Below are positions 45,043-52,914 of a stretch of DNA of 64,000 nucleotides, in pieces. The DNA comes from Candidatus Methanomassiliicoccus intestinalis Issoire-Mx1. Lineage in GTDB: Archaea; Thermoplasmatota; Thermoplasmata; Methanomassiliicoccales; Methanomassiliicoccaceae. The position numbers and the translations under genes are program-made. The notes beneath the pieces were generated by a model. That model made no database searches, was not told the DNA's origin, and saw nothing but the letters and a program-made list of their open reading frames with translations. The DNA lies in NCBI RefSeq assembly GCF_000404225.1, contig NC_021353.1, forward strand, positions 620,001 to 684,000, written 5' to 3'. Each line of letters opens with the position of its first letter. The stretch's first letter is position 1.

Positions 45043-45798
45043 TCAGGAACTTCCTTTTTTAATTAAGTGATAGTCTGCAATAAAAAATACAGCACAGTAT
45101 ATCAGCATGATTGCTATCGAAGCATATGGAACATCCCAGCCCAGAGATGCTGATCTGATGCATTCTGTAGAATGAGTAAGCGGAAGTGCGTAGATGATAT
45201 AACTGAATATGCTTGGCAGCGATGAAACATTAAACAATGTCCCGCATAGAAATGTCATTGGAATTATAACAACGCTGTTGAAAAGGTTCAATGCCTGATT
45301 TGATTTAGCTAGCATGCCGGCTAAAACTCCCAGCAGAGCGAATGTGAAACTTGATATGATTATGAATAAAATTACAAGTGGCGTTATTGAAACTGCTGGT
45401 GAGATAATCATTCCTATTATGAGAATAATCATGCAGCTCAGCACGCTTCTCAAAGTCCCCATTAGCGCTTTTCCAATTACTATCGAAGAAACATGAATCG
45501 GACAGAGAACAAGTTCATCAAAACTCATGTAAAACAGCCTTTGAATTAGAATCTTCGAAGAAGTCGAACCGAAACTGGATGACAGTGTCGTCAGTGACAC
45601 AATACCTGGAATTATGAATGCTATGTAGTTTCCGCTTCCACCTGACATGCCGCTGCCCAGACCATAACCAAATGCCAGAAGATACAGCAAAGGCCCTATC
45701 AGGCAGGAGATTACCACTACTAAGAAATTCTTTTTGAAATAGCACAGATCCGCCCATGCTACGCGTACAGATTCGTCAAGTATGGTGAATATCAGCAT
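45043..45798 (-). CDS. ABC-2 type transporter permease
   Basis: Six-helix membrane subunit of a DrrB/ABC-2-type exporter: N-terminal cytoplasmic ESVRVAWADLCYFKKN, helices through PLLYLLAFGYGLG, YIAFIIPGIVSL, and the C-terminal FLCGTLFNVSSLPSIFSYIIYALPLTHSTECIRS block typical of the family. 251 residues. It overlaps the ATPase gene upstream by 7 bp and ends 2 bp from the convergent CobN-like gene. Likely exports a small molecule or metal complex; the substrate is unknown. Confidence 0.87.
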   Translation of the reverse strand: MLIFTILDESVRVAWADLCYFKKNFLVVVISCLIGPLLYLLAFGYGLGSGMSGGSGNYIAFIIPGIVSLTTLSSSFGSTSSKILIQRLFYMSFDELVLCPIHVSSIVIGKALMGTLRSVLSCMIILIIGMIISPAVSITPLVILFIIISSFTFALLGVLAGMLAKSNQALNLFNSVVIIPMTFLCGTLFNVSSLPSIFSYIIYALPLTHSTECIRSASLGWDVPYASIAIMLIYCAVFFIADYHLIKKGSS

Positions 45799-46691
45799 CT
45801 CACCAGCTTATCTGCTGCAGTATCCTCTCCAGTTATTTCTAAAAATACATCCTCTAAATTGGTCTTTCGTATAATGTTATAATTTTCAGTTGTAGCCTGC
45901 ACGAATTCTTTTGCACTGGATCGATCTGGAAAATATCGATTGTATATTTTTCCATCGTCACCTATTAATTCTACAGTCATTGAGCCAATCTTCTGACAGA
46001 GCTCTTTGGGTGTTCCTAATGCAATTATTCTGCCATAATTCATTATTCCTACTCTGTCGCAGAGTGATTCTGCTTCTTCTATGTAGTGAGTTGTCAGAAA
46101 TATTGTAGTTCCGTTGCTGTTCAGCATTCTAATGAGGTCCCACAGCATGTGTCTTGAGCGTGTGTCAAGTCCTGCAGTGGGTTCATCTAAAAAAAGGATT
46201 TTGGGTCTGTGGATTATGGAACAGACAATGGCAGTTTTTCTTTTCCACCCTCCTGATAGAGAAGAAATAGTCCTGTCCATATATTCCTCCAGACCCAGTA
46301 GTGATGAAACTTCTTTAATCCGTTCTTCAATTTCTGCTCGCGGTATTTTTTGCAGCAAAGCATGGTGTTTTATATTCTCTCGAACCGTGATATCTTTGTC
46401 CAAGCTGATATGCTGCTGTGTTATTCCAAGGTATTTTCTAGCGTTGATACGATCTTTTTGAATGTTGTATCCGGCGATGGTGATATTTCCGAATGTTGGG
46501 GTAGTGATTGTAGTCAGCATACGTATGGTTGTAGTTTTTCCGGCTCCATTGGGGCCTAGAAATCCGAAGATTTCTCCCTTTTTAACAGAGATGCTGACAT
46601 CATTGACAGCGGTGAAGTTGTCAAATTTTTTAATAAGGTGATCGGCTTGTAGTATGTCAGAGTTGGAAATATCATCCACCAAGATCTGCAT
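45792..46691 (-). CDS. ABC-2 type transporter ATPase (DrrA-like)
   Basis: Walker A GPNGAGKTT, signature SSLSGGWKRKTAIVCSI, Walker B ILFLDEPTAGLD, H-loop TTHYIEEAESLCDRV, and a C-terminal extension typical of daunorubicin-resistance-type ATPases. 299 residues, ATG start. Coupled to the ABC-2 permease. Divergent from the binding-protein gene at 46951 over a 259-bp region carrying the GGAT-N5-ATCC palindrome and two half-matches, so import and export may be coregulated (inference). Confidence 0.9.
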   Translation of the reverse strand: MQILVDDISNSDILQADHLIKKFDNFTAVNDVSISVKKGEIFGFLGPNGAGKTTTIRMLTTITTPTFGNITIAGYNIQKDRINARKYLGITQQHISLDKDITVRENIKHHALLQKIPRAEIEERIKEVSSLLGLEEYMDRTISSLSGGWKRKTAIVCSIIHRPKILFLDEPTAGLDTRSRHMLWDLIRMLNSNGTTIFLTTHYIEEAESLCDRVGIMNYGRIIALGTPKELCQKIGSMTVELIGDDGKIYNRYFPDRSSAKEFVQATTENYNIIRKTNLEDVFLEITGEDTAADKLVRC

Positions 46692-46875
46692 GTAGTTCTA
46701 GCTCATATAACTAATGGCTATCGTTTTGATCATATGATTTAATCGTCATATGATAACTTAGAAACCAGTCATTGTAATCTTTATTTGATATATCCAGGGA
46801 CTAAAAATCTCTTTTTTAATCACTCATATTTCCCTATTAGATACCTTTAAATAGTATACTTCAATACTCTTTCTG

Positions 46876-46888
46876 GGATGATATATCC
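46876..46888 (+). promoter_or_regulatory. GGAT-N5-ATCC palindrome before the third importer operon
   Basis: GGATGATATATCC, identical to the copy at 38910, lies about 25 bp after a TATA-like TTTAAATAGTAT (46850-46860). Two imperfect copies with only the right half (ATATATCC) flank it, near 46793 and 46910. Confidence 0.55.
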
Positions 46889-46950
46889 AATAATTGCTTA
46901 AATGACCGCATATATCCAAATAAAGTTAAAAGTTTCTTAAGAGGTATGAA

Positions 46951-47964
46951 ATGAAGAACATGAAGACAGTTACAATTATTGCAGCTGTTATACTAATTAT
47001 TGCAGCTATTGGTATCGGCGTAGGGGTCAGTTTAGGGGATGATGATACCGATGGGAAGATAGTATTGACAGATTCCAATGGTGAAACAGTCACTCTCGAT
47101 TCAACCTGTAGTCGTTTGGTCGTGTACAGTAAATATATCGCTGAAGCCTTGATCATGATGGGCGCTACGGATCTGGTTGTCGGAACGACTAGTACAGTTC
47201 TCAAGGATACAAATTATAGCCAATATTATCAAAATGCTACCGACATCGGTACAAGCACTACTGATGGTTTAGACGTAGTCTTAACTTTGAATGCTGATGC
47301 CATTATTGTCCAGAATACTACTGATAATACAGCACTCAAAGCCACAGGCATACCAGTTATCGAACTAGGAGCAAGTAAGATGACTGAAGTAGTCAATGAT
47401 ATAACTTCTTTGGGAATACTCACTGGACGTACTAGTGAAGCTAAAAGGATAGTTGATTGGTATTCTGAAAAATTGAAGATAATGGATAGTTTCAATGGAG
47501 TATCTCCAAAATTTGCTCTTGAAAGTTACTCATCCACTAAGCTGACCTTCATGGCCCCCACCAGCACACCTGGTGTAACCCTTAATGAAGTTAAAGGTAA
47601 AAATATATTCGAAGACTCGAAAACCAGCTACGTATACCCAGAAGGATCTACGTTAATCGAACTGAATCCCGATATTATACTAGTCGTAACATATAATGCT
47701 AACTGGAGTGAAGAAAAATTAGCACCTTACCTGAATTCAGTTTATGAACGTAGCGGATGGGAAAATATCTCTGCAATACAAAATGAAAAGGTCTACATGG
47801 TATCCAATGACATAATTGGTGGAATCAGATCCGTTATTGGCGGTCTGTTTATGATCTCCTTGATGGATCCTGAAAATTATGGAGATATTTCTGTATCCGA
47901 GCTTGTGGATGAGTACAACCAGCTAGGTAATACTTCATTCAACAATCAAATGGTGTATTCTTGA
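46951..47964 (+). CDS. Metal-chelate/cobalamin ABC transporter binding protein
   Basis: FecB/BtuF-type extracytoplasmic protein. N-terminal anchor (TVTIIAAVILIIAAIGIGVGV), then TDSNGETVTLDSTCSRLVVYSK, the typical opening of the fold, ATDLVVGTTST, LNADAIIVQN, and a C-terminal lobe LIELNPDIILVVTYN with VYMVSNDIIGG. 337 residues; unlike the proteins at 34121 and 36536 it has no dockerin-like repeats. SD GAGGT before the ATG. First gene of a colinear set: binding protein, permease, ATPase, ChlI, ChlD, CobN. Confidence 0.9.
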   Translation: MKNMKTVTIIAAVILIIAAIGIGVGVSLGDDDTDGKIVLTDSNGETVTLDSTCSRLVVYSKYIAEALIMMGATDLVVGTTSTVLKDTNYSQYYQNATDIGTSTTDGLDVVLTLNADAIIVQNTTDNTALKATGIPVIELGASKMTEVVNDITSLGILTGRTSEAKRIVDWYSEKLKIMDSFNGVSPKFALESYSSTKLTFMAPTSTPGVTLNEVKGKNIFEDSKTSYVYPEGSTLIELNPDIILVVTYNANWSEEKLAPYLNSVYERSGWENISAIQNEKVYMVSNDIIGGIRSVIGGLFMISLMDPENYGDISVSELVDEYNQLGNTSFNNQMVYS

Positions 47965-48009
47965 TGAATAACCATTTTTTAATTTTTTTAATTAATTGCT
48001 GGTGAAAAT

Positions 48010-49185
48010 ATGAACGGCAGCAGCAAATCTAGCAGTCGTCTAGCAAATCTTACAAATCTACTCAAAGGGGCAAATTGTGACGACTCTACAAAAGGTAAAT
48101 TTGAATCATCCAAGAGGAAAAAAGTAATCTTCATTTTGCTGTTAGTTGTATTGCTTGCAGTTGTAGCAATATTTGTATTGGGAGTCGGTGCTGTATATGT
48201 ACCGTTTTCTGAAACATTAAAGATCTTTGGACATTCTTTATTTCCAAATTATATTGATGGTCCGAGTGTTAACTATTATACACCTATAATTTACACTTAC
48301 CGTGCTCCTAGAGTAATTGTAGGTATACTCGCTGGTGTCAGTCTTGCGGTTGCAGGAGCAGCCATGCAGAGCATTTTAAGAAATCCTCTTGTGTGCCCGT
48401 TTACGCTTGGTCTATCATCTGCAGCTTCATGCGGTGCAGCAGTTGCCATTGTACTCGGCCCTACAATTTTTGGCTCTGTATATTATACATACATCAACCT
48501 GTGGGGAACAAGCATAACCATTGGCTGGATCTTTATGGTGATTGTAGCCTTTGCCTTTGGTTTAATCAGCGTTGCTATTTTACTGTCGCTGACCAGTAAA
48601 AGGATGGTCGGTCAGTCGACACTAATTCTTACCGGTGTAGTGATTGGATATCTCTTTTCAGCACTTCTGTCATATCTCAAATATGCTTCTGATGAAACAG
48701 CCCTTAAGGACATAACACTATGGCTTCTGGGAGGTATGTGGGGAGCCTCTTGGAGTGCAGTAATTATCCTGATACCCATTGTAATTGTAGGAGTATTGTT
48801 TCTTGAATCATATGCTGTAGATCTGAACACACTATCCAGCGGTGATGATGTAGCAAAAAATTTAGGTGTAAATGTTAAAAAATTAAGAACTAAGATTCTA
48901 ATAATCTCTGCTTTGGTAACATCTGCCTGTATGGCGTTTACAGGAATTATCGGTTTCATAGGTTTAATGGCTCCTCACATCTGCAGAATGATAATCGGCA
49001 ATGACAATCGGTATCTGATTCCAGCTTCAGCTCTGTTAGGTGCTTTAATTCTCATAAGTTCAGATGCTATTGCCAGGGTGATTTTAGCTCCTAACGACCT
49101 TCCTGTGGGAATTATCATGTATGCGATAGGGGGAGTTTTCTTCCTGCTGCTTGTTAAAAAAATGAGTGGAGGTTATGAGTCATGA
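48010..49185 (+). CDS. FecCD-family permease of the chelatase-linked importer
   Basis: About ten membrane helices after a longer polar N-terminus (about 1-35) than its paralogues. Motifs: YRAPRVIVGILAGVSLAVAGAAMQ, LRNPLVCPFTLGLSSAASCGA, NLGVNVKKLRTKILI, GFIGLMAPHICRMIIGNDNRY. 391 residues. SD GGTGA. Its stop overlaps the ATPase start (ATGA). A T-rich stretch separates it from the binding-protein gene and might attenuate transcription after the first gene. Confidence 0.92.
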   Translation: MNGSSKSSSRLANLTNLLKGANCDDSTKGKFESSKRKKVIFILLLVVLLAVVAIFVLGVGAVYVPFSETLKIFGHSLFPNYIDGPSVNYYTPIIYTYRAPRVIVGILAGVSLAVAGAAMQSILRNPLVCPFTLGLSSAASCGAAVAIVLGPTIFGSVYYTYINLWGTSITIGWIFMVIVAFAFGLISVAILLSLTSKRMVGQSTLILTGVVIGYLFSALLSYLKYASDETALKDITLWLLGGMWGASWSAVIILIPIVIVGVLFLESYAVDLNTLSSGDDVAKNLGVNVKKLRTKILIISALVTSACMAFTGIIGFIGLMAPHICRMIIGNDNRYLIPASALLGALILISSDAIARVILAPNDLPVGIIMYAIGGVFFLLLVKKMSGGYES

Positions 49186-49970
49186 AGTTCTCCGTAGAAT
49201 CTTTATGCCAGGGCTACGGATCCTATGAGGTCCTCAAAGATATCAGTTTTGTTGCCGAAAGCGGAGAAGTACTGGCACTGTTGGGACCAAATGGCTCTGG
49301 AAAGTCCACTCTAATAAAAACCATGTGTAATATTCTGCCTCCAAAATCTGGACGTTTGATGATAGATGGTCAGAATCTGATGGATATGGATCTTACCGAT
49401 GTGGCAAAGTTAATCTCATATGTGCCGCAGTCTTCCCCTAATTCTGTTTTTACTAAGGTAATTGATACAGTTCTGTTGGGAAGAAGACCGTATGTTACAT
49501 GGTCTTACCGTGAGAAAGATATCGATATTGCCATTGATTCAATGCGTAAAATGAAAATTGAAAGCCTTTCTGACAATAATGTTTCAGAGCTTTCGGGTGG
49601 ACAGAAGCAGAGAGTTTATCTGGCCCGTTCTTTAGCACAATGTCCGTCTTTCTTTTTATTTGATGAACCGACCAGCGCTCTAGATCTAAAATATCAGATG
49701 AATACAATGATTGCCATGGATGACATCGTTCATAATCATAATGCCGGCATGATCATTGCATTGCATGACATCAATCTGGCTTTAAATTATTCTGATAAAG
49801 TTTTAATGATCAAAGACAAAGAGATTTATGCATATGGTCCACCGCAGACAACGATTACTGAAGATACCATACGTGATGTATATGGTGTAGAATCAGAAAT
49901 AATAACAAACAAAACCGGAGGACGATATATACTTCCAATCTCTCCGTGCGATGATATTAGTGATTTATAG
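49182..49970 (+). CDS. ABC transporter ATPase of the chelatase-linked importer
   Basis: FecE/BtuD-type subunit: Walker A GPNGSGKST, Q-loop YVPQSSPNS, signature SELSGGQKQRVYLARSL, Walker B FFLFDEPTSALD, H-loop LHDINLAL. 262 residues. ATGA overlap with the permease and 24 bp before chlI-like, so transport and chelatase genes are one transcription unit. Confidence 0.92.
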   Translation: MKFSVESLCQGYGSYEVLKDISFVAESGEVLALLGPNGSGKSTLIKTMCNILPPKSGRLMIDGQNLMDMDLTDVAKLISYVPQSSPNSVFTKVIDTVLLGRRPYVTWSYREKDIDIAIDSMRKMKIESLSDNNVSELSGGQKQRVYLARSLAQCPSFFLFDEPTSALDLKYQMNTMIAMDDIVHNHNAGMIIALHDINLALNYSDKVLMIKDKEIYAYGPPQTTITEDTIRDVYGVESEIITNKTGGRYILPISPCDDISDL

Positions 49971-49994
49971 ATATTTATTAAATTATGTGATACT

Positions 49995-51032
49995 ATGAAG
50001 GAAAAACTAACATATCCATTTACTGCAATTGTTGGTCAGCAGAGTATGAAAGAGGCTCTGATATTGAATACAATTTACCCGTCTATCGGGGGAGTTCTGA
50101 TTAAGGGTGAAAAAGGCACTGCTAAATCAACGGCAGTCCGTGCACTGGCAGCTCTGCTTCCAGAACGAGAGGTTGTTCAGGGATGTGCATGCGGCTGTGA
50201 ATGGGGAAACTGGAATGATCTCTGTCCAGATTGTGCTGAGCGTTATGCTTCTAATTCGTTAGTTAAAGACAAATCCCCAATGAAAGTTGTAGAACTGCCG
50301 CTGAGTTCTACAGAAGATCGCGTGGCAGGCACATTAGATATCGAACATGCAATTACAACAGGAAGAAAAAAATTCGAACCTGGAATATTGGCAAAAGCCA
50401 ATGGAAACATTCTCTATGTGGATGAAGTAAATCTTCTTGATGATCATCTTGTAGATCTGCTTCTGGATGCCGCGGCCATGGGAACTAACTTTATTGAAAG
50501 AGAGGGAGTATCTTATTCTCATCCTTCAAAATTCATTTTAGTTGGCACAATGAATCCGGAAGAGGGGGATCTTCGTCCCCAGCTTTTAGACAGATTCGGC
50601 CTCATGGCTGACGTCAAAGGCGAATGCGATGAAAACAATCGCAAGGAAGTGATTAAACGGCGGATAGCTTTTGAGAAAGATCCAGAGAGCTTTATAAATG
50701 AATATTCTGAAGCTCAACGGCTTCTCAGAGAAAACATCCTGGAAGCTAGAACTATTGTAAAAGATCTGGATCCTGATGATGCAGTAATGGACATGGCTGT
50801 GAAAATCTCAATCCATCTGGGTGTAGACGGGCATCGTACTGATTTAACATTAATCAAGGCAGCTATGGCCTATGCTGCATTGAATAAACGGGATAAACTG
50901 CAGCCTTCAGATGTAACAGCCGTATCAACTCTCGTGTTACCTCATCGTATGAGACGGAATCCATTCCAAGACGCTAACCTTGACATTGCGGAGCTGGATA
51001 AATGGATACATTCGACTTTCAGCACCCAGTAG
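49995..51032 (+). CDS. ChlI/BchI-like AAA+ ATPase subunit of a metal-tetrapyrrole chelatase
   Basis: AAA+ motor that powers metal insertion by a CobN/ChlH-type subunit. Walker A is GEKGTAKST (38-46), Walker B is ILYVDEVNLL, and MNPEEGDLRPQLLDRFGL contains sensor I and the arginine finger. An unusual cysteine cluster (C64, C66, C68, C77, C80: CACGC, then CPDC) lies after the first helix and could bind zinc or an Fe-S cluster, as in anaerobe homologues. 345 residues, cytoplasmic. SD GTGAT. It overlaps the ChlD-like gene by 31 bp. Confidence 0.9.
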   Translation: MKEKLTYPFTAIVGQQSMKEALILNTIYPSIGGVLIKGEKGTAKSTAVRALAALLPEREVVQGCACGCEWGNWNDLCPDCAERYASNSLVKDKSPMKVVELPLSSTEDRVAGTLDIEHAITTGRKKFEPGILAKANGNILYVDEVNLLDDHLVDLLLDAAAMGTNFIEREGVSYSHPSKFILVGTMNPEEGDLRPQLLDRFGLMADVKGECDENNRKEVIKRRIAFEKDPESFINEYSEAQRLLRENILEARTIVKDLDPDDAVMDMAVKISIHLGVDGHRTDLTLIKAAMAYAALNKRDKLQPSDVTAVSTLVLPHRMRRNPFQDANLDIAELDKWIHSTFSTQ

Positions 51033-52897
51033 TCTGCCGGTATCCGTTTTCAGCCGTAGTCGGATGCGAAGAGGTAAAAGAAGCGCTAAAGTGTGCTTTG
51101 GTCTCTGATAAAATATACTCGGTTCTGATTTGCGGCCCGGCTGGAAGCGGCAAGACTACTATTGTCAGATCGCTAGATGGAATCATCCCGGGGATTCACA
51201 TAATCTCGCTGCCTATAAATGCCACAGAGGATCAGATATTCGGGAGTATTGATTTTGAAAATACCATCTGCTCTGGGAAATTGCAATCATCTAAAAGTAT
51301 TCTTGAACGAGCCGAGAACAATATTGTTCTCATAGAAAATATACACCTTTTATCTGAAAATGTGGTCAATCAGGTATTGAACTGCTCAATGGATGAAAAG
51401 TACTTTGTGGAACGTGATGGAGTATCACAGACGCGCAGCTGTAAATTCATGGTCATTGCTACAATGGATGCTGAGGAAGGTAAGCTGTCCGAACATATTC
51501 TGGATAGGTTTGATATCTGTGTTTTTATGCCTCGTGTAGAGGATGAGACTCAAAGAAAAGAAATTGTGAAGCGTAGGCTGGAATTTGAAAAGTCTCCTCA
51601 TACTTTCTGTGATACTTATTGTGATGATGATCTATCCGCTCATCTTATAAAGTGCCGTTCAGAATGCAGCAACGTAACTATCCCGGAAGGGTATTTTGAT
51701 GCTATAGCTGACATCTGTAATGAGCTGGGTGTAAAAGGACACAGAGGAGATTTGTCTGTAATTCATGCTTCATGTGGTTTTGCGGCTCTTGCTGGTAGAG
51801 ATTGTGCAGATCTTAGCGACCTTAAAAAAAGTGTTGCAGTCTGTCTCCAGCATCGAAGAACTGATGATGCAGATAATGAGCCTCCTCCCATGTCAGAGGA
51901 TACTCAAGACAGTGAAAATGAGGAATCTAATAATTCTCAGGAGAATGAAAGCAATTCTCAGGAGAATACAGAAAGTTCTTCAGAGACTAATCAGTCTGAA
52001 AATAATGACGAACCTTTGGAAAATTCTGAGTCTCAGCCAACATCTGAACCGTCTGAGAATGTATTTGTTATTGGTAACGAATTTAAACCAACTGAGTACA
52101 TTCCTGATCTTAATAAAATCAATTTGAAAGGCCGGAGTGGTAGACAGGATAAAACCATATCATCAGACCACACTGGAAGATGTATAGGTTATACGATACC
52201 CAAGGAGAAAATTTTCGATATAGCGCTGTGTGCTACGATACGGGCAGCCGCACCATATCAGATTCAGAGAGACCACCGGGATTTGGCAGTTGTATTGGAA
52301 AAAAGTGACTTTAGGGAAAAAATAAGAGAAAAAAGGCAGAGCACTAAGATTTTGTTTTTAGTGGATGGTAGCGGCTCCATGGGTGCTAATAACAGAATGA
52401 TCGCTGTAAAGGGTGCGATCATCTCAATGCTCAAGGATGCTTATCAGAGACGCAATGATGTTGGATTAGTTGTATTCAGAAAGGATACCGCGGAAGAAAT
52501 CCTTCCACTTACCAGAAGTGTCTCAAAAGCCTACCAGTTGCTTAGCGAACTCCCTACAGGAGGTAGGACGCCGCTTACACATGGGCTTATAAAAAGCTAT
52601 GAAATCCTGAAACCGTATATCTCTTCAGATTCAAAGCCTGTTTTAGTAATCTTGACAGACGGCAGGAATAATGTATCATATGCATCCCCAGATCCCAGAT
52701 CGGAATTGATATCTGTTGCAGAGTCACTCGTGGATTGCGGTATTAGGTTTGTAGTTGTTGATACAGAAATAAGTTTTATGAAATTTAATCTGGCTTTACA
52801 ATTAGCTAGAGTTCTTAACTGTGCGTATGTGAGGTTGGAATCCCTCAATGCTGAAAATCTTCAGATGTCCATACGAACAGTAATCAAAGATATGTAG
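51002..52897 (+). CDS. ChlD/BchD-like chelatase subunit (AAA+ plus von Willebrand A domain)
   Basis: Platform subunit of the chelatase. The N-terminal AAA+ domain has Walker A GPAGSGKT (45-52) but a degenerate Walker B (VLIENIHLL), as is common for ChlD. A Ser/Asn/Glu-rich acidic linker covers about 290-350. The C-terminal VWA domain begins ILFLVDGSGSM, with the MIDAS motif DGSGS, followed by TGGRTPLTHGL and ILTDGRNN. 631 residues. It would join ChlI-like and CobN-like subunits in an ATP-driven complex. Overlaps its neighbour and precedes the CobN-like gene by 17 bp. Confidence 0.92.
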   Translation: MDTFDFQHPVVCRYPFSAVVGCEEVKEALKCALVSDKIYSVLICGPAGSGKTTIVRSLDGIIPGIHIISLPINATEDQIFGSIDFENTICSGKLQSSKSILERAENNIVLIENIHLLSENVVNQVLNCSMDEKYFVERDGVSQTRSCKFMVIATMDAEEGKLSEHILDRFDICVFMPRVEDETQRKEIVKRRLEFEKSPHTFCDTYCDDDLSAHLIKCRSECSNVTIPEGYFDAIADICNELGVKGHRGDLSVIHASCGFAALAGRDCADLSDLKKSVAVCLQHRRTDDADNEPPPMSEDTQDSENEESNNSQENESNSQENTESSSETNQSENNDEPLENSESQPTSEPSENVFVIGNEFKPTEYIPDLNKINLKGRSGRQDKTISSDHTGRCIGYTIPKEKIFDIALCATIRAAAPYQIQRDHRDLAVVLEKSDFREKIREKRQSTKILFLVDGSGSMGANNRMIAVKGAIISMLKDAYQRRNDVGLVVFRKDTAEEILPLTRSVSKAYQLLSELPTGGRTPLTHGLIKSYEILKPYISSDSKPVLVILTDGRNNVSYASPDPRSELISVAESLVDCGIRFVVVDTEISFMKFNLALQLARVLNCAYVRLESLNAENLQMSIRTVIKDM

Positions 52898-52914
52898 ACT
52901 GCAAGGTAGTTATT

